Assembly (NCBI GenBank): GCA_045543555.1
Contig: JAZQMQ010000020.1
Location: 36,384-100,383 of the forward strand
Direction: 5' to 3'
Length of the DNA stretch: 64,000 nt
DNA from: Colimorpha_A sp045543555
GTDB taxonomy: Bacteria; Bacillota; Clostridia; Oscillospirales; CAG-272
Shown in pieces: positions 8,488 to 17,668 of the stretch (position 1 is the first letter of the stretch; the number at the start of each line of letters is the position of its first letter). The notes below the pieces were generated by a model. The model did no database searches. It was not told where the DNA came from and saw only the letters and a list, made by a program, of their open reading frames with translations. Both the position numbers and the translations under genes were made by a program.

Positions 8488-10231
8488 TCTCCTCACCTCC
8501 GTTCACCTGCTGATCGTAGATCTCTCTGTAAATATCGCTGGTCTCCATAAGCTCGTTATGGTTACCAATAGAAGCGATCCTTCCGTTTTCGAGGACGATG
8601 ATAAGGTCTGCGTCCTGAACAGATGCGATACGCTGAGCGATGATTATCTTCGTTGTCTGCGGAATGTACTTCTTGAAAGAAGCTCTGATTATAGCGTCGG
8701 TACGCATATCGACCGCCGAAGTAGAGTCGTCAAGAATGAGTATCTTCGGCTTCTTAAGCAGTGCTCTCGCAATACAAAGCCGCTGCTTCTGTCCACCCGA
8801 CACGTTTGTTCCACCCTGCTCTATCTTTGTGTCGTAGCCGTCGGGGAAGGTGCTCACAAATTCATCTGCGCAGGCAAGCTTGCATGCCTCAATAAGCTCC
8901 TCGTCGGTAGCGTTTTCATTACCCCAACGGAGATTTTCCTTAATGGTTCCCGAGAAAAGAAGATTCTTCTGAAGCACCATCGCAACGGAATCTCTTAGAG
9001 GCTTGATACCGTACTCACGGACGTCGACTCCGCCAACCTTGACGCTGCCCTCCGTCACGTCGTAAAGACGGGGGATAAGCTGAACGAGAGTGGTTTTTGA
9101 GGAGCCCGTTCCGCCGAGGATTCCGACGGTCATACCCGATCTTATATCAAGGTTTATGTTCTCAAGAGCGAATTTTTCGGCACCGGACGAATACTTGAAG
9201 GACACGTTATCGAAAACTATGGAGCCGTCCTTGACCTCGGTTACTGCATTTTCGGGGTCTGTAAGGGCAGGAGTCTCGGAGAGCACCTCACCTATACGCT
9301 TGATGGACTCGCCCGACATAGTGAGCATAACGTAGATCATCGAAAGCATCATAAGCTGCATAAGCACCATCATGCCGTAAGTAAGCATCATCGAGATAGA
9401 GCCGAGACCGAGGGTCTTTCCGCCGCTTTCGATAATGAGCTTTGAGCCGATGACAAGGATGAATATCAGGTTGAAATACATGCATATCTGCATTATGGGA
9501 GAGTTAAGAGCAACTATTCTTTCAGCACGTGTGAAGTCGTGGCAGATATCGTCTGCGGCTGAAGCAAACTTCTTCTTCTCGTGCTCCTCTCTTGAGAAGC
9601 CCTTGACCACTCTCATGCCGCGAACGTTTTCCTCAATGCTCTCATTCAGGCGGTCGTACTTACGGAATACCGCGCGGAATGCGGGCATCGCCTTTCTCGC
9701 AATAAGCAATAGACCCGTAATGAGCACCGGAATAACGACCACGAAACCAAGGGCAAGGCTCTTACCCTGCGAAAACGCCATTATTACAGCAAAGATCAGA
9801 AGCAGTGGCGAACGAACTGCAATTCTGATAATCATCATAAACGCCATCTGAGCGTTTGATACGTCAGTGGTCATTCTCGTAACGAGGGATGTTGAAGAGA
9901 ATTTGTCGATATTTTCGAAGGAATAATCCTGTATCTTATGGAACATATCGTGCCGAACATTTTTAGCGAAGCCCGCGGACGCCTTAGCGCAGGTTATCGC
10001 TGCGATACCACCGAAGCAGAGCGATATAAGCGCCAGGATAACAAGCCTTAGACCGTATTTCAGTATCTCATTCATATCGGCGCCACCGTTTTGGATAACG
10101 TCTATAAGATCCTTAGTGACCGCGGGGATAAATACCTCGATGACCGCTTCGCCCGTTATGAATATGAGTGTAAGGATCGCGGGAAGCTTATATTCTCTTA
10201 CACATTTCAAGAGCAGCTTAATATTCTTCAT
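8480..10231 (-). CDS. ABC exporter half-transporter (degenerate-site subunit)
   Basis: The 583-residue protein has a six-helix exporter membrane domain (about 15-310) and an ATPase domain. Walker A reads GGTGSSKTT, with Ser for the usual Gly before Lys. The signature is VSGGQ. Walker B LILDDSTSAVD has Asp where the catalytic Glu belongs, and the H-loop position reads AQRIASV, with Gln instead of His. Such changes mark the non-hydrolysing site of heterodimeric exporters of the BmrC/BmrD or TM287/288 kind (family knowledge). It follows marR after 13 bases and overlaps the next subunit. Confidence 0.92.
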   Translation of the reverse strand: MKNIKLLLKCVREYKLPAILTLIFITGEAVIEVFIPAVTKDLIDVIQNGGADMNEILKYGLRLVILALISLCFGGIAAITCAKASAGFAKNVRHDMFHKIQDYSFENIDKFSSTSLVTRMTTDVSNAQMAFMMIIRIAVRSPLLLIFAVIMAFSQGKSLALGFVVVIPVLITGLLLIARKAMPAFRAVFRKYDRLNESIEENVRGMRVVKGFSREEHEKKKFASAADDICHDFTRAERIVALNSPIMQICMYFNLIFILVIGSKLIIESGGKTLGLGSISMMLTYGMMVLMQLMMLSMIYVMLTMSGESIKRIGEVLSETPALTDPENAVTEVKDGSIVFDNVSFKYSSGAEKFALENINLDIRSGMTVGILGGTGSSKTTLVQLIPRLYDVTEGSVKVGGVDVREYGIKPLRDSVAMVLQKNLLFSGTIKENLRWGNENATDEELIEACKLACADEFVSTFPDGYDTKIEQGGTNVSGGQKQRLCIARALLKKPKILILDDSTSAVDMRTDAIIRASFKKYIPQTTKIIIAQRIASVQDADLIIVLENGRIASIGNHNELMETSDIYREIYDQQVNGGEENE

Positions 10232-10244
10232 TTTTTCTCCTTTT

Positions 10245-10679
10245 TTAGTCGAGATTTGAACCTATCTTTTCAGATAGCCTTATGAATTCGGCAATTTCTT
10301 CATCACTCAGATTTTCCTTTAATCTCTTTTCAAGACCGTCGATGCATTTTCTCATTCTCTCCTGCTTTTCAACAGCGGTGGGAGTGAGTATCAGCTTTTT
10401 GAGTCGCTTATCAGATGCGACCTCCTCCTTTACGATAAGTCCGTTTTTCTCCATTAACTGAAGAATACTCGTCATCGTTGAACGGCGCACGGAAAATCTC
10501 GATTCAAGATCCTTCTGGAATACGTCTTTATCCTTATTTTCGTAAAGATAACGTATTACCCAGCTTTGAACCGGTGTAGTTGCATCTCCGAACTCGTTTG
10601 CATTTATCGATGCGACAGCTCTTCCTATCTTATTATTAAGGCAACGAACTACTATACCGATATGCTTATCTTTGTTCAA
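10245..10679 (-). CDS. MarR family transcriptional regulator
   Basis: A 144-residue winged-helix repressor. The DNA-binding core is visible as DLESRFSVRRSTMTSILQLMEKNGLIVKEEVASDKR (residues about 58-93), where the basic wing DKR is the MarR hallmark. The gene heads the exporter operon (13 bases to the first ABC gene) and an inverted repeat overlaps its promoter. Autorepression relieved by a small ligand, with coupled export of that compound, is the likely logic (inference). The ligand cannot be guessed. Confidence 0.92.
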   Translation of the reverse strand: MNKDKHIGIVVRCLNNKIGRAVASINANEFGDATTPVQSWVIRYLYENKDKDVFQKDLESRFSVRRSTMTSILQLMEKNGLIVKEEVASDKRLKKLILTPTAVEKQERMRKCIDGLEKRLKENLSDEEIAEFIRLSEKIGSNLD

Positions 10680-10715
10680 TTACACAGCCTCCGATTGTTA
10701 GATTTCGTACTTTTT

Positions 10716-10759
10716 TGTTAGCGCCCTAACATTATACATTTTTTAATACGCAATGTCAA
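10716..10759 (-). promoter_or_regulatory. marR-ABC operon promoter with overlapping operator
   Basis: On the minus strand a consensus promoter TTGACA (10754-10759), 17 bases, TATAAT (10731-10736) is followed at once by the palindrome TGTTAG-CGCC-CTAACA (10716-10731), which touches the -10 and would cover the start site. A further GTTAG copy lies at 10697-10701. The position is ideal for MarR repression. Confidence 0.85.
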
Positions 10760-10809
10760 TGTGAAAATGGCATAAATTTTATAAATTTATGTTAATTTTT
10801 AAAATGTTA

Positions 10810-10838
10810 TTGACGGAAAAGCTATTTCGTAATATACT
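10810..10838 (+). promoter_or_regulatory. Promoter of the zinc-binding lipoprotein gene
   Basis: TTGACG (10810-10815), 17 bases, TATACT (10833-10838). The ATG is 31 bases further on. No Zur or Fur-like palindrome was recognised. Confidence 0.75.
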
Positions 10839-10868
10839 GTATCCAGCAAATCAGATAGGTGATACGTA

Positions 10869-11792
10869 ATGAAAAAAATAATTGCTTCAGTTCTGAGCAT
10901 AATGATGCTCATTTCGCTTTTTGCATGTGGCGCAAGATCAAATATCAGTGAAAAATCGGTCGTTACTACCTGCTTCCCGATATACGATATCGCTAATTCT
11001 CTTCTGGAAAATGATGCGAACGTAATTCTTCTTCTAAAGCCCGGTCAAGACAGCCATTCGTACGATCCTTCCGCAAAGGATATTGTAAAAATAAAAAACT
11101 GCGACGTTTTTCTTTGCATCGGCGGTAAGGACGAAAAATGGGTAAAAACTCTGCTCTCGGGAAAAGACATGAAGGATGTCAATGCACTTTCTCTCATCAA
11201 TGCCGTGCCTCCCATCGCATTTGAAGAAGGTCACGACAGCAACGACGGACACGATCACTCCCACGAATACGACGAGCATATATGGACGTCTCCAAAAAAT
11301 ATGCTCATTATGCTCCAAACGATAAAAACAAGTCTCATTTCCGCTTATCCGGAGCTTGAAACGGCAATAAACGAAAGAGCCGAAGCATATTCGGAGAAGC
11401 TTAAAAGCATTGATACCCAGCTCACCACCGTTGTCGCAAATGCGGAACGCAAGACCGTAATTTTCGGTGACCGTTTTCCCTTTCTGCACCTGTTCACCGA
11501 CTACGGAATTGAATATTCCGCGGCATATCCCGGTTGCTCCGAAATGACCGAACCGTCAGCGGCAACCGTAGCAGAGCTGATCAACAAGATCAAGGCAGAA
11601 AATATACCCGCAGTTTTCAAAACTCAGCTCTCAAACGGCAGAATCGCCGAAGCGATTGCAGAGCAGACAGATGCCGAAATTTTCGTTCTTCATTCACTTG
11701 CCACACTCACCAAGGACGAATGGGAAAGAAATGAAACGTATTACTCAATAATGACAAAAAATATAGAAGCATTGCAATCGGCTCTGGATTAA
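10869..11792 (+). CDS. Metal (zinc-type) ABC transporter substrate-binding lipoprotein
   Basis: A ZnuA/AdcA-like cluster A-I solute-binding protein. The N-terminus is a lipoprotein signal (basic MKK, hydrophobic stretch, lipobox LFAC with Cys about 20). Mature features include GQDSHSYDPS with a metal-ligand His, and a His/Asp-rich loop (GHDSNDGHDHSHEYDEHIW, about 120-138) typical of zinc binders. Length (307) is normal. No permease or ATPase gene lies beside it: the next gene is uvrB, 54 bases on and without a terminator between. It must share transporter parts encoded elsewhere, or act as an orphan scavenger. Confidence 0.9.
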   Translation: MKKIIASVLSIMMLISLFACGARSNISEKSVVTTCFPIYDIANSLLENDANVILLLKPGQDSHSYDPSAKDIVKIKNCDVFLCIGGKDEKWVKTLLSGKDMKDVNALSLINAVPPIAFEEGHDSNDGHDHSHEYDEHIWTSPKNMLIMLQTIKTSLISAYPELETAINERAEAYSEKLKSIDTQLTTVVANAERKTVIFGDRFPFLHLFTDYGIEYSAAYPGCSEMTEPSAATVAELINKIKAENIPAVFKTQLSNGRIAEAIAEQTDAEIFVLHSLATLTKDEWERNETYYSIMTKNIEALQSALD

Positions 11793-11846
11793 AAACGATA
11801 CTACAATAGATTATCTAAAAACATTTGTTCGTGAAAGGAGAGGACT

Positions 11847-13820
11847 ATGGGAGATTTCAAGCTCGTTTCAAATTACGAGCCTACGGGAGATCAGCCCGAG
11901 GCTATAGCAAAGCTTGTGGACGGAATAAACAGTGGCTACCGTGACCAGACACTGCTCGGTGTCACAGGCTCGGGCAAGACGTTTACGATGGCAAATATTA
12001 TCGCCAAGGTCAACCGCCCCACCCTCGTCCTCGCACACAACAAGACCCTTGCGGCACAGCTTTGCTCCGAATTCCGTGAATTTTTCCCCGAAAATGCGGT
12101 AGAATATTTCGTATCCTACTACGATTACTTTCAGCCCGAGGCATATATTCCCGGCAAGGACGTGTATATCGAGAAGGATTCCCTTGTAAACGATGAGATA
12201 GACAAGCTCCGTCACTCCGCCACCTCTTCGCTTTTTGAAAGGCGTGACGTTATAATCGTTTCGTCTGTCTCCTGCATTTATTCCCTCGGCGACCCCGAGG
12301 ATTACACCGACCTCATGATAAATCTCCGCCCGGGTATGATGATGGAGAGAGACGCACTTCTGCGAAAGCTCGTTTCCATAAATTACGACCGCAACGACGT
12401 CGGCTTTGAGCGTAACCGCTTCAGAGTAAGGGGCGACGTTGTGGAGATATTCCCGCCATCCTCAAGCGGAGATATACTTCGTGTGGAGTTTTTCGGTGAC
12501 GAGATCGACCGACTTTCCGAAATAAATTACGTAACGGGCGAGGTCATCCGTGACCTTCGCTACGCATCGGTCTTCCCTGCGACTCACTACGCCACCACCG
12601 ACGATAAAAAGGAGGCTGCGCTCAAGGAGATAGAAGCCGAGCTTGAGGAAAGAGTCGAATATTTCAAGAGTCAGAACAAGCTCATCGAGGCTCAGCGCAT
12701 CGAGGAGCGCACCCGTTACGATATTGAAATGATCCGAGAGATAGGATATTGCTCGGGCGTTGAAAACTATTCCCGAGTATTTTCGGGAAGAGCTCCCGGC
12801 ACCACCCCCTACACTCTGATGGACTATTTCCCCAAGGACTTTCTGATGTTCATCGACGAGTCACACGTTACGCTCCCTCAGGTCAAGGGCATGAGCGGCG
12901 GCGACAGAGCGAGAAAGACGAACCTTATAAACTACGGCTTCCGCCTCCCCTCCGCATTTGATAACAGACCTCTGTTCTTCGACGAATTCGAAAGCAAGAT
13001 AAATCAGGTAATTTACGTCAGCGCCACCCCCGCCGACTACGAAAAGGAGCATTCGGTGCAGATAGCCGAGCAGCTCATTCGACCTACGGGTCTTATCGAC
13101 CCCGAGATCGAGATACGTCCCATCGACGGTCAGGTGGATGACCTTATGGGTGAGATACGTATCCGTGCAAAGCGCGGGGAGCGTGTTCTCGTCACCACCC
13201 TTACGACCCAAATGGCAGAGGACCTGACCGAATATCTCGAGATGAATCTCATAAAGGTCAAATATATCCATCACAACGTTGAAACCATCGAGCGAATGGA
13301 GATAATACGCGACCTTCGACTCGGGGTTTTCGACGTGCTTGTGGGTATAAACCTGCTTCGTGAGGGTCTCGACATCCCCGAGGTCTCACTGGTTGCCATA
13401 CTCGATGCCGACAAGGAGGGTCTGCTTCGCTCCGAGACAGCACTTATACAAACCGTCGGACGTGCCGCACGAAACGCCGAGGGCAAGGTCATTTTCTACG
13501 CCGATGTTATGACAAGATCGATCAAGGCAACGGTCGAAGAGACCAACCGCCGCCGTCAGATACAGATGGCATACAACGAAAAGCACGGAATAGTTCCGAA
13601 AACAATAATCAAAGAAATAAGGGATCTCATTGAAATAGGAGTATCCCCGACAAAAACCGAAAAGGAACGAATCAAGGACGCAAAAAAGCTTCCTCCGAAG
13701 GAAAAGGCTTCGCTTGTGGAGGAGCTTACAAAACAGATGAAGGAAGCGGCAAAGAATCTCGATTTCGAGCGTGCCGCATACCTGCGTGACCGCATCGCAG
13801 AGCTAAGAACGAAAAAATAA
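11847..13820 (+). CDS. uvrB: Excinuclease ABC subunit UvrB
   Basis: UvrB is the helicase-like damage verifier of nucleotide excision repair. The 657-residue protein has Walker A GVTGSGKTF near residue 40, the beta-hairpin region YYDYFQPEAYIP used to probe damage, the DEAD-like box FIDESHVT, helicase motif VI (QTVGRAARN), and a C-terminal UVR domain (about 615-655, ending LDFERAAYLRDRIAELR) that contacts UvrC/UvrA. RBS GAAAGGAGAGG precedes the ATG. It is followed after 12 bases by uvrA, so the two form an operon. No LexA box was recognised upstream. Confidence 0.99.
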   Translation: MGDFKLVSNYEPTGDQPEAIAKLVDGINSGYRDQTLLGVTGSGKTFTMANIIAKVNRPTLVLAHNKTLAAQLCSEFREFFPENAVEYFVSYYDYFQPEAYIPGKDVYIEKDSLVNDEIDKLRHSATSSLFERRDVIIVSSVSCIYSLGDPEDYTDLMINLRPGMMMERDALLRKLVSINYDRNDVGFERNRFRVRGDVVEIFPPSSSGDILRVEFFGDEIDRLSEINYVTGEVIRDLRYASVFPATHYATTDDKKEAALKEIEAELEERVEYFKSQNKLIEAQRIEERTRYDIEMIREIGYCSGVENYSRVFSGRAPGTTPYTLMDYFPKDFLMFIDESHVTLPQVKGMSGGDRARKTNLINYGFRLPSAFDNRPLFFDEFESKINQVIYVSATPADYEKEHSVQIAEQLIRPTGLIDPEIEIRPIDGQVDDLMGEIRIRAKRGERVLVTTLTTQMAEDLTEYLEMNLIKVKYIHHNVETIERMEIIRDLRLGVFDVLVGINLLREGLDIPEVSLVAILDADKEGLLRSETALIQTVGRAARNAEGKVIFYADVMTRSIKATVEETNRRRQIQMAYNEKHGIVPKTIIKEIRDLIEIGVSPTKTEKERIKDAKKLPPKEKASLVEELTKQMKEAAKNLDFERAAYLRDRIAELRTKK

Positions 13821-13832
13821 AGAAGGGCAAAT

Positions 13833-16667
13833 ATGTCTTATCCGAAAATTACAGTCAAGGGCGCAAGAGTCCACAATTTAAAAAACATCGATCTGGAAAT
13901 ACCGCGAGATAAGCTCGTGGTATTCACGGGTCTGAGCGGCTCGGGAAAATCCTCCCTTGCCTTCGATACACTATATGCAGAGGGACACCGACGCTTCGTC
14001 GAGTCCCTTTCGTCCTATGCCCGAATGTTCTTAGGGCAGATGGACAAGCCCGACGTGGATCTCATCGAGGGACTTTCCCCCGCCATTTCAATAGACCAGA
14101 AGACCACCTCCAAAAACCCACGCTCCACCGTGGGAACGGTCACCGAGATATACGATTACCTCCGTCTCATGTACGCCCGTATCGGTATTCCCCACTGTCC
14201 CGTCTGCGGCAAGGAGATCCGTCAGCAGAGCATCGATCAGATACTTGACGATGTCCTTTCGCTTCCCGAGAGGACTAAATTCATAATCCTCTCCCCCGTT
14301 GTCCGTGACAAAAAGGGCATGCACGAAAAGGTTCTTGAGGAAGCAAGGAAAAACGGATACGTCCGTATCCGGATCGACGGCGTGACCTACGATATAAACG
14401 ATACCCCCGAGCTTGACAAAAATAAGAAGCACAGTATAGACGTCGTTGTCGACCGTCTCGTTATGAGAGACGGTATAAGAAGCAGGCTTGCTGACTCCGC
14501 GGAAAACGCCCTGAATCTCGCAAAGGGAAATATGACCGTGGTCATCCTTGACCGCGAGGGCGGAGAGACCGAGCGCACGTATTCGCAGAATTACGCCTGC
14601 GAGGAGCACTCCTTCAGTATGCCCGAGCTTTCTCCCCGTATGTTTTCCTTCAACAACCCCTTGGGAGCATGTGAAAAATGTGCGGGAATCGGTGAGCTTC
14701 GCACGGTATCGAAGGAGCTCGTCATTCCCGACACCTCCCTTTCCATTGCCGACGGCGCCATCAACGTAAACGGCTTCAAGAGTATCGAGGAAAGCACCTG
14801 GATGTCACCTCTTTACGAGGCGGTTGGCAAGGTTTACGGCTTCACCCTCAACACTCCCATCTGCGATTACTCCGAGGAAGCGCTGAACGCCCTGCTTTTC
14901 GGTACGGGCGACCGTTATTTTGAGATAGAACGCTCCTTTGATGCCAGAAGAGTGCGTCAGTCGGTCAGATTCGAGGGCGTTCTCAATATTATCGAGCAAC
15001 GCTACGAAATGGGTCAGAGCGAATACTACGAGGACTTTTTCGAGTTCATTCCCTGCCCTCTCTGTCAGGGCAAAAGACTCAAGCCGCACGTCCTCGCCGT
15101 CACCGTCGACGGTATGAGCATCGACGGTATCTGCTCTCTGTCGGTCGACGATGCCCTTGGCAGAGTCAATTCCCTCATCCTTTCGGGCGAGGAGGAGAAA
15201 ATTGCAAGAGACATCGTAAAGGAGCTTCGCTCAAGGCTCTCCTTCCTGAAAAACGTTGGTCTCGGCTACCTTTCCCTCTCACGTCGCTCGGGCACTCTTT
15301 CGGGCGGTGAGGCACAGAGAATAAGACTCGCCACCCAGATAGGCTCATCCCTTATGGGCGTGCTGTACATCCTCGACGAGCCCAGCATCGGTCTTCACCA
15401 GAGGGACAACGGCAAGCTGATAACGGCTCTGAAGGCTCTTCGTGACGTAGGAAACACCGTTATCGTGGTGGAGCATGACGAGGAGACCATGACCGAGGCG
15501 GATTACATCGTCGACATCGGCCCCCGTGCAGGTGTCCACGGCGGTGAGATAGTCGCCTGCGGCACCCCCGAGGAGATAATGAAAAACGAGGCGTCCCTGA
15601 CGGGAGATTACCTTTCGGGCAGAAAGAAGATCGCAGTCCCCGAAAAGCGAAGAGACGGAAACGGTAAATTCCTTAAAATTTACGGCGCAAGGCAGAATAA
15701 TCTTAAAAATATCGACGTGACACTCCCCCTCGGTAAGCTCGTTTGCATAACGGGCGTGTCGGGCTCGGGAAAATCGTCGCTGATAAACGGAATTCTCTAT
15801 CCCGCACTTGCAAAGCAGCTCAACCGTGCTCTGACGCGTGCGGGCAAGCACGACAGCATCGAGGGCATTGAGGCTCTCGACAAGGTCATTGCCATCGACC
15901 AGAGCCCCATCGGTCGCACCCCCCGTTCAAATCCCGCAACCTATACGGGACTTTTCAACGATATAAGAGAGCTGTTCGCATCCACAAACGATGCAAAGCT
16001 CCGAGGCTACAAGGCAGGACGCTTCTCCTTCAACGTCAAGGGAGGACGTTGCGAAAGCTGCGAGGGTGACGGCGTAAAGAAGATAGAAATGCACTTCCTT
16101 CCCGACATTTACGTCACCTGCGACGTCTGTCGTGGAAAGCGTTACAACCGAGACACGCTTGAGGTCAAATATAAGGGCAAGAGCATATCCGACGTCCTTG
16201 ATATGACCGTTGAGGAAGGACTTTATTTCTTCGAAAGCCTGCCCAAGCTGAAGAGAAAGCTTCAGACTCTTTTTGACGTAGGTCTCGGATACATCAAGAT
16301 AGGTCAGTCCTCCACCACCCTTTCGGGAGGCGAGGCGCAGAGAGTCAAGCTTGCGACCGAGCTTGCCAAGAGAGGTACGGGACAGACAGCATATATTCTC
16401 GACGAGCCCACGACAGGTCTGCATACCGCTGACGTGGACAAGCTCATCTCCATCCTGCAAAGACTTGCCGACCAGGGCAACACCGTCATCGTCATCGAGC
16501 ATAACCTCGACCTCATCAAGACCGCAGACCACATTATCGATATGGGCCCCGAGGGCGGAGACAACGGCGGCACGGTAATAGCCAATGGCACACCTGAAGA
16601 TGTATCCGCGACAAAGGGATCTTACACCGGTGAATTTTTGGCAAAAATTCTCGGTCGAAAAAATTAA
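13833..16667 (+). CDS. uvrA: Excinuclease ABC subunit UvrA
   Basis: UvrA is the damage-recognition ATPase that loads UvrB. The 944-residue protein shows two ABC-type ATPase modules: Walker A GLSGSGKSSLAFDT near 31 and GVSGSGKSSL near 640, and two LSGGEAQR signatures. Zinc-binding Cys pairs are CPVCGKE, CEKCAGIG, CPLCQGKR, CESCEGDG and CDVCRGKR. Length and order match the family. It is cotranscribed with uvrB. Downstream lie two truncated genes rather than another repair gene. Confidence 0.99.
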   Translation: MSYPKITVKGARVHNLKNIDLEIPRDKLVVFTGLSGSGKSSLAFDTLYAEGHRRFVESLSSYARMFLGQMDKPDVDLIEGLSPAISIDQKTTSKNPRSTVGTVTEIYDYLRLMYARIGIPHCPVCGKEIRQQSIDQILDDVLSLPERTKFIILSPVVRDKKGMHEKVLEEARKNGYVRIRIDGVTYDINDTPELDKNKKHSIDVVVDRLVMRDGIRSRLADSAENALNLAKGNMTVVILDREGGETERTYSQNYACEEHSFSMPELSPRMFSFNNPLGACEKCAGIGELRTVSKELVIPDTSLSIADGAINVNGFKSIEESTWMSPLYEAVGKVYGFTLNTPICDYSEEALNALLFGTGDRYFEIERSFDARRVRQSVRFEGVLNIIEQRYEMGQSEYYEDFFEFIPCPLCQGKRLKPHVLAVTVDGMSIDGICSLSVDDALGRVNSLILSGEEEKIARDIVKELRSRLSFLKNVGLGYLSLSRRSGTLSGGEAQRIRLATQIGSSLMGVLYILDEPSIGLHQRDNGKLITALKALRDVGNTVIVVEHDEETMTEADYIVDIGPRAGVHGGEIVACGTPEEIMKNEASLTGDYLSGRKKIAVPEKRRDGNGKFLKIYGARQNNLKNIDVTLPLGKLVCITGVSGSGKSSLINGILYPALAKQLNRALTRAGKHDSIEGIEALDKVIAIDQSPIGRTPRSNPATYTGLFNDIRELFASTNDAKLRGYKAGRFSFNVKGGRCESCEGDGVKKIEMHFLPDIYVTCDVCRGKRYNRDTLEVKYKGKSISDVLDMTVEEGLYFFESLPKLKRKLQTLFDVGLGYIKIGQSSTTLSGGEAQRVKLATELAKRGTGQTAYILDEPTTGLHTADVDKLISILQRLADQGNTVIVIEHNLDLIKTADHIIDMGPEGGDNGGTVIANGTPEDVSATKGSYTGEFLAKILGRKN

Positions 16668-16687
16668 GAATCAGAAAAGGCAGAAAT

Positions 16688-16786
16688 ATGTTAAGTAAAG
16701 CCGAGCTTTCGTCGTTATTTCACGGCAGTTATTCCCTTGATTTCGACGAACATGGGTATATATCCGTAAAAAGAAGCGCCGACTGA
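16688..16786 (+). pseudogene. 5' fragment of a gene, 32 codons, truncated
   Basis: An ATG with an upstream AAAAGG-like site opens a 32-codon frame (MLSKAELSSLFHG..., ..LDFDEHGYISVKRSAD). It has the look of a normal gene start: purposeful RBS, and codon use like its neighbours. It stops abruptly where an oppositely oriented fragment begins. The start resembles those of some SGNH/GDSL hydrolase proteins of gut Clostridia as I recall them, but this is a weak guess. I read it as the surviving 5' end of a gene that followed uvrA. Confidence 0.45.
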
Positions 16787-17104
16787 ACGTTTTCCTTTAC
16801 GCTGAGGTCAAAAATAAGATTTCCCGCAGGGAGCTTTGTGGGGAGTAGGTCTGCCGTAAGGCTTATCAAAAATTCTGATAATCTCCTCGTTCTTTTTCTC
16901 CTCGGCAAGCCTTTTAAGATTTGCATAGGTGTATTCACCGCCCGCTATCGAGGGCGTGGAGCAGTCCCAAAGACTATTTAAATCAAGAGACATACGGTGC
17001 GCGTCGGACGGGCTGTAAATAAGCGCTCCGATAGCGCCGTTCCCCAGAGGAATAGCCTCGTCCCACTTGGTTATTGTGTTTTCAAATTTCATTACGTTCT
17101 TCAT
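16787..17104 (-). pseudogene. N-terminal remnant of a GH95-like glycoside hydrolase
   Basis: From the ATG at 17104 (RBS GGAG) the frame encodes about 98 residues with the start expected of GH95 alpha-L-fucosidase/galactosidase-like proteins: WDEAIPLGNGAIGALIY, then SLDLNSLWD, and NEEIIRIF. After GRPTPHK it goes out of frame; the continuation KLPAGNLIFDLSVKENVQS is found in the next frame, so at least one frameshift is present. The remaining 600 or so residues of such an enzyme are absent, and the remnant runs into the oppositely oriented 5' fragment at about 16786. Confidence 0.7.
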
Positions 17105-17343
17105 GCTTTTCTCCTGTAACTTAGGTTGTTTTCATTATAATATTTATCAGTTAATAAGTTAATATAAAAATGAGACAACAATCATGCATTTTCTGCAAGG
17201 CGTATAACAGGTCACAAATTACAATGTGCCACAAAAAAATAATAACGATAAGGCATTTCAATACCCAATTTTTATTTGTGATAGAAATACTATATATCAG
17301 CTTTATTTCTTTTAAAAAAAAATAAAATTTTTTTCAAAAACAT
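17105..17343. other. AT-rich intergenic stretch
   Basis: Together with the promoter that follows, this makes about 300 bases without a gene between the GH95 remnant and the small Cys-rich gene. It is AT-rich with long A and T runs. I see no tRNA, repeat or further coding remnant in it. Confidence 0.6.
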
Positions 17344-17372
17344 TTGAAATCGCAAAAAATTTAGTGTATAAT
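17344..17372 (+). promoter_or_regulatory. Promoter of the small Cys-rich protein gene
   Basis: TTGAAA (17344-17349), 17 bases, TATAAT (17367-17372), 34 bases before the ATG. Confidence 0.85.
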
Positions 17373-17406
17373 ATGTGTTAGAACGAAAATATCAAGGATA
17401 AGAACA

Positions 17407-17631
17407 ATGTTTAAGAAAAAGAAAAAAGGTTCAACCCCCGACACTCCAAAGATGTGTCTTTACTGCGAGAACGCAACGGTTATCAGTGATGACGACAACG
17501 TTCTTTGCTCACTCAAGGGAATAGTAAATAAAGAGTACAGCTGCAACAAATGCATCTACGACCCGCTGAAAAGAATTCCGACTCCTATTCCCCCAATGCC
17601 CAAGCTTTCAGAGGAAGATATTATCATTTAA
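17407..17631 (+). CDS. Small cysteine-rich protein, probable zinc-binding knuckle
   Basis: A 74-residue protein of unknown function. It has a lysine-rich start (MFKKKKKGS), then CLYC, a lone Cys in VLCSLKG, and CNKC about 32 residues after the first pair. The Cys arrangement CxxC...C...CxxC suggests a metal-binding fold. The proline-rich tail (RIPTPIPPMPKLSEEDI) is probably unstructured. It has its own promoter and a strong terminator, so it is a stand-alone, real small gene. The only support for a role is the Cys pattern. Confidence 0.8.
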   Translation: MFKKKKKGSTPDTPKMCLYCENATVISDDDNVLCSLKGIVNKEYSCNKCIYDPLKRIPTPIPPMPKLSEEDIII

Positions 17632-17633
17632 AA

Positions 17634-17668
17634 AAAACAAGCTGTTGCCCAGGCAACAGCTTGTTTTT
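17634..17668. terminator. Bidirectional terminator
   Basis: A long stem (arms ACAAGCTGTTGCC / GGCAACAGCTTGT) is flanked by A and T runs on both sides. It ends the small plus-strand gene and the convergent MutS-like gene, whose stop touches it. Confidence 0.92.
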
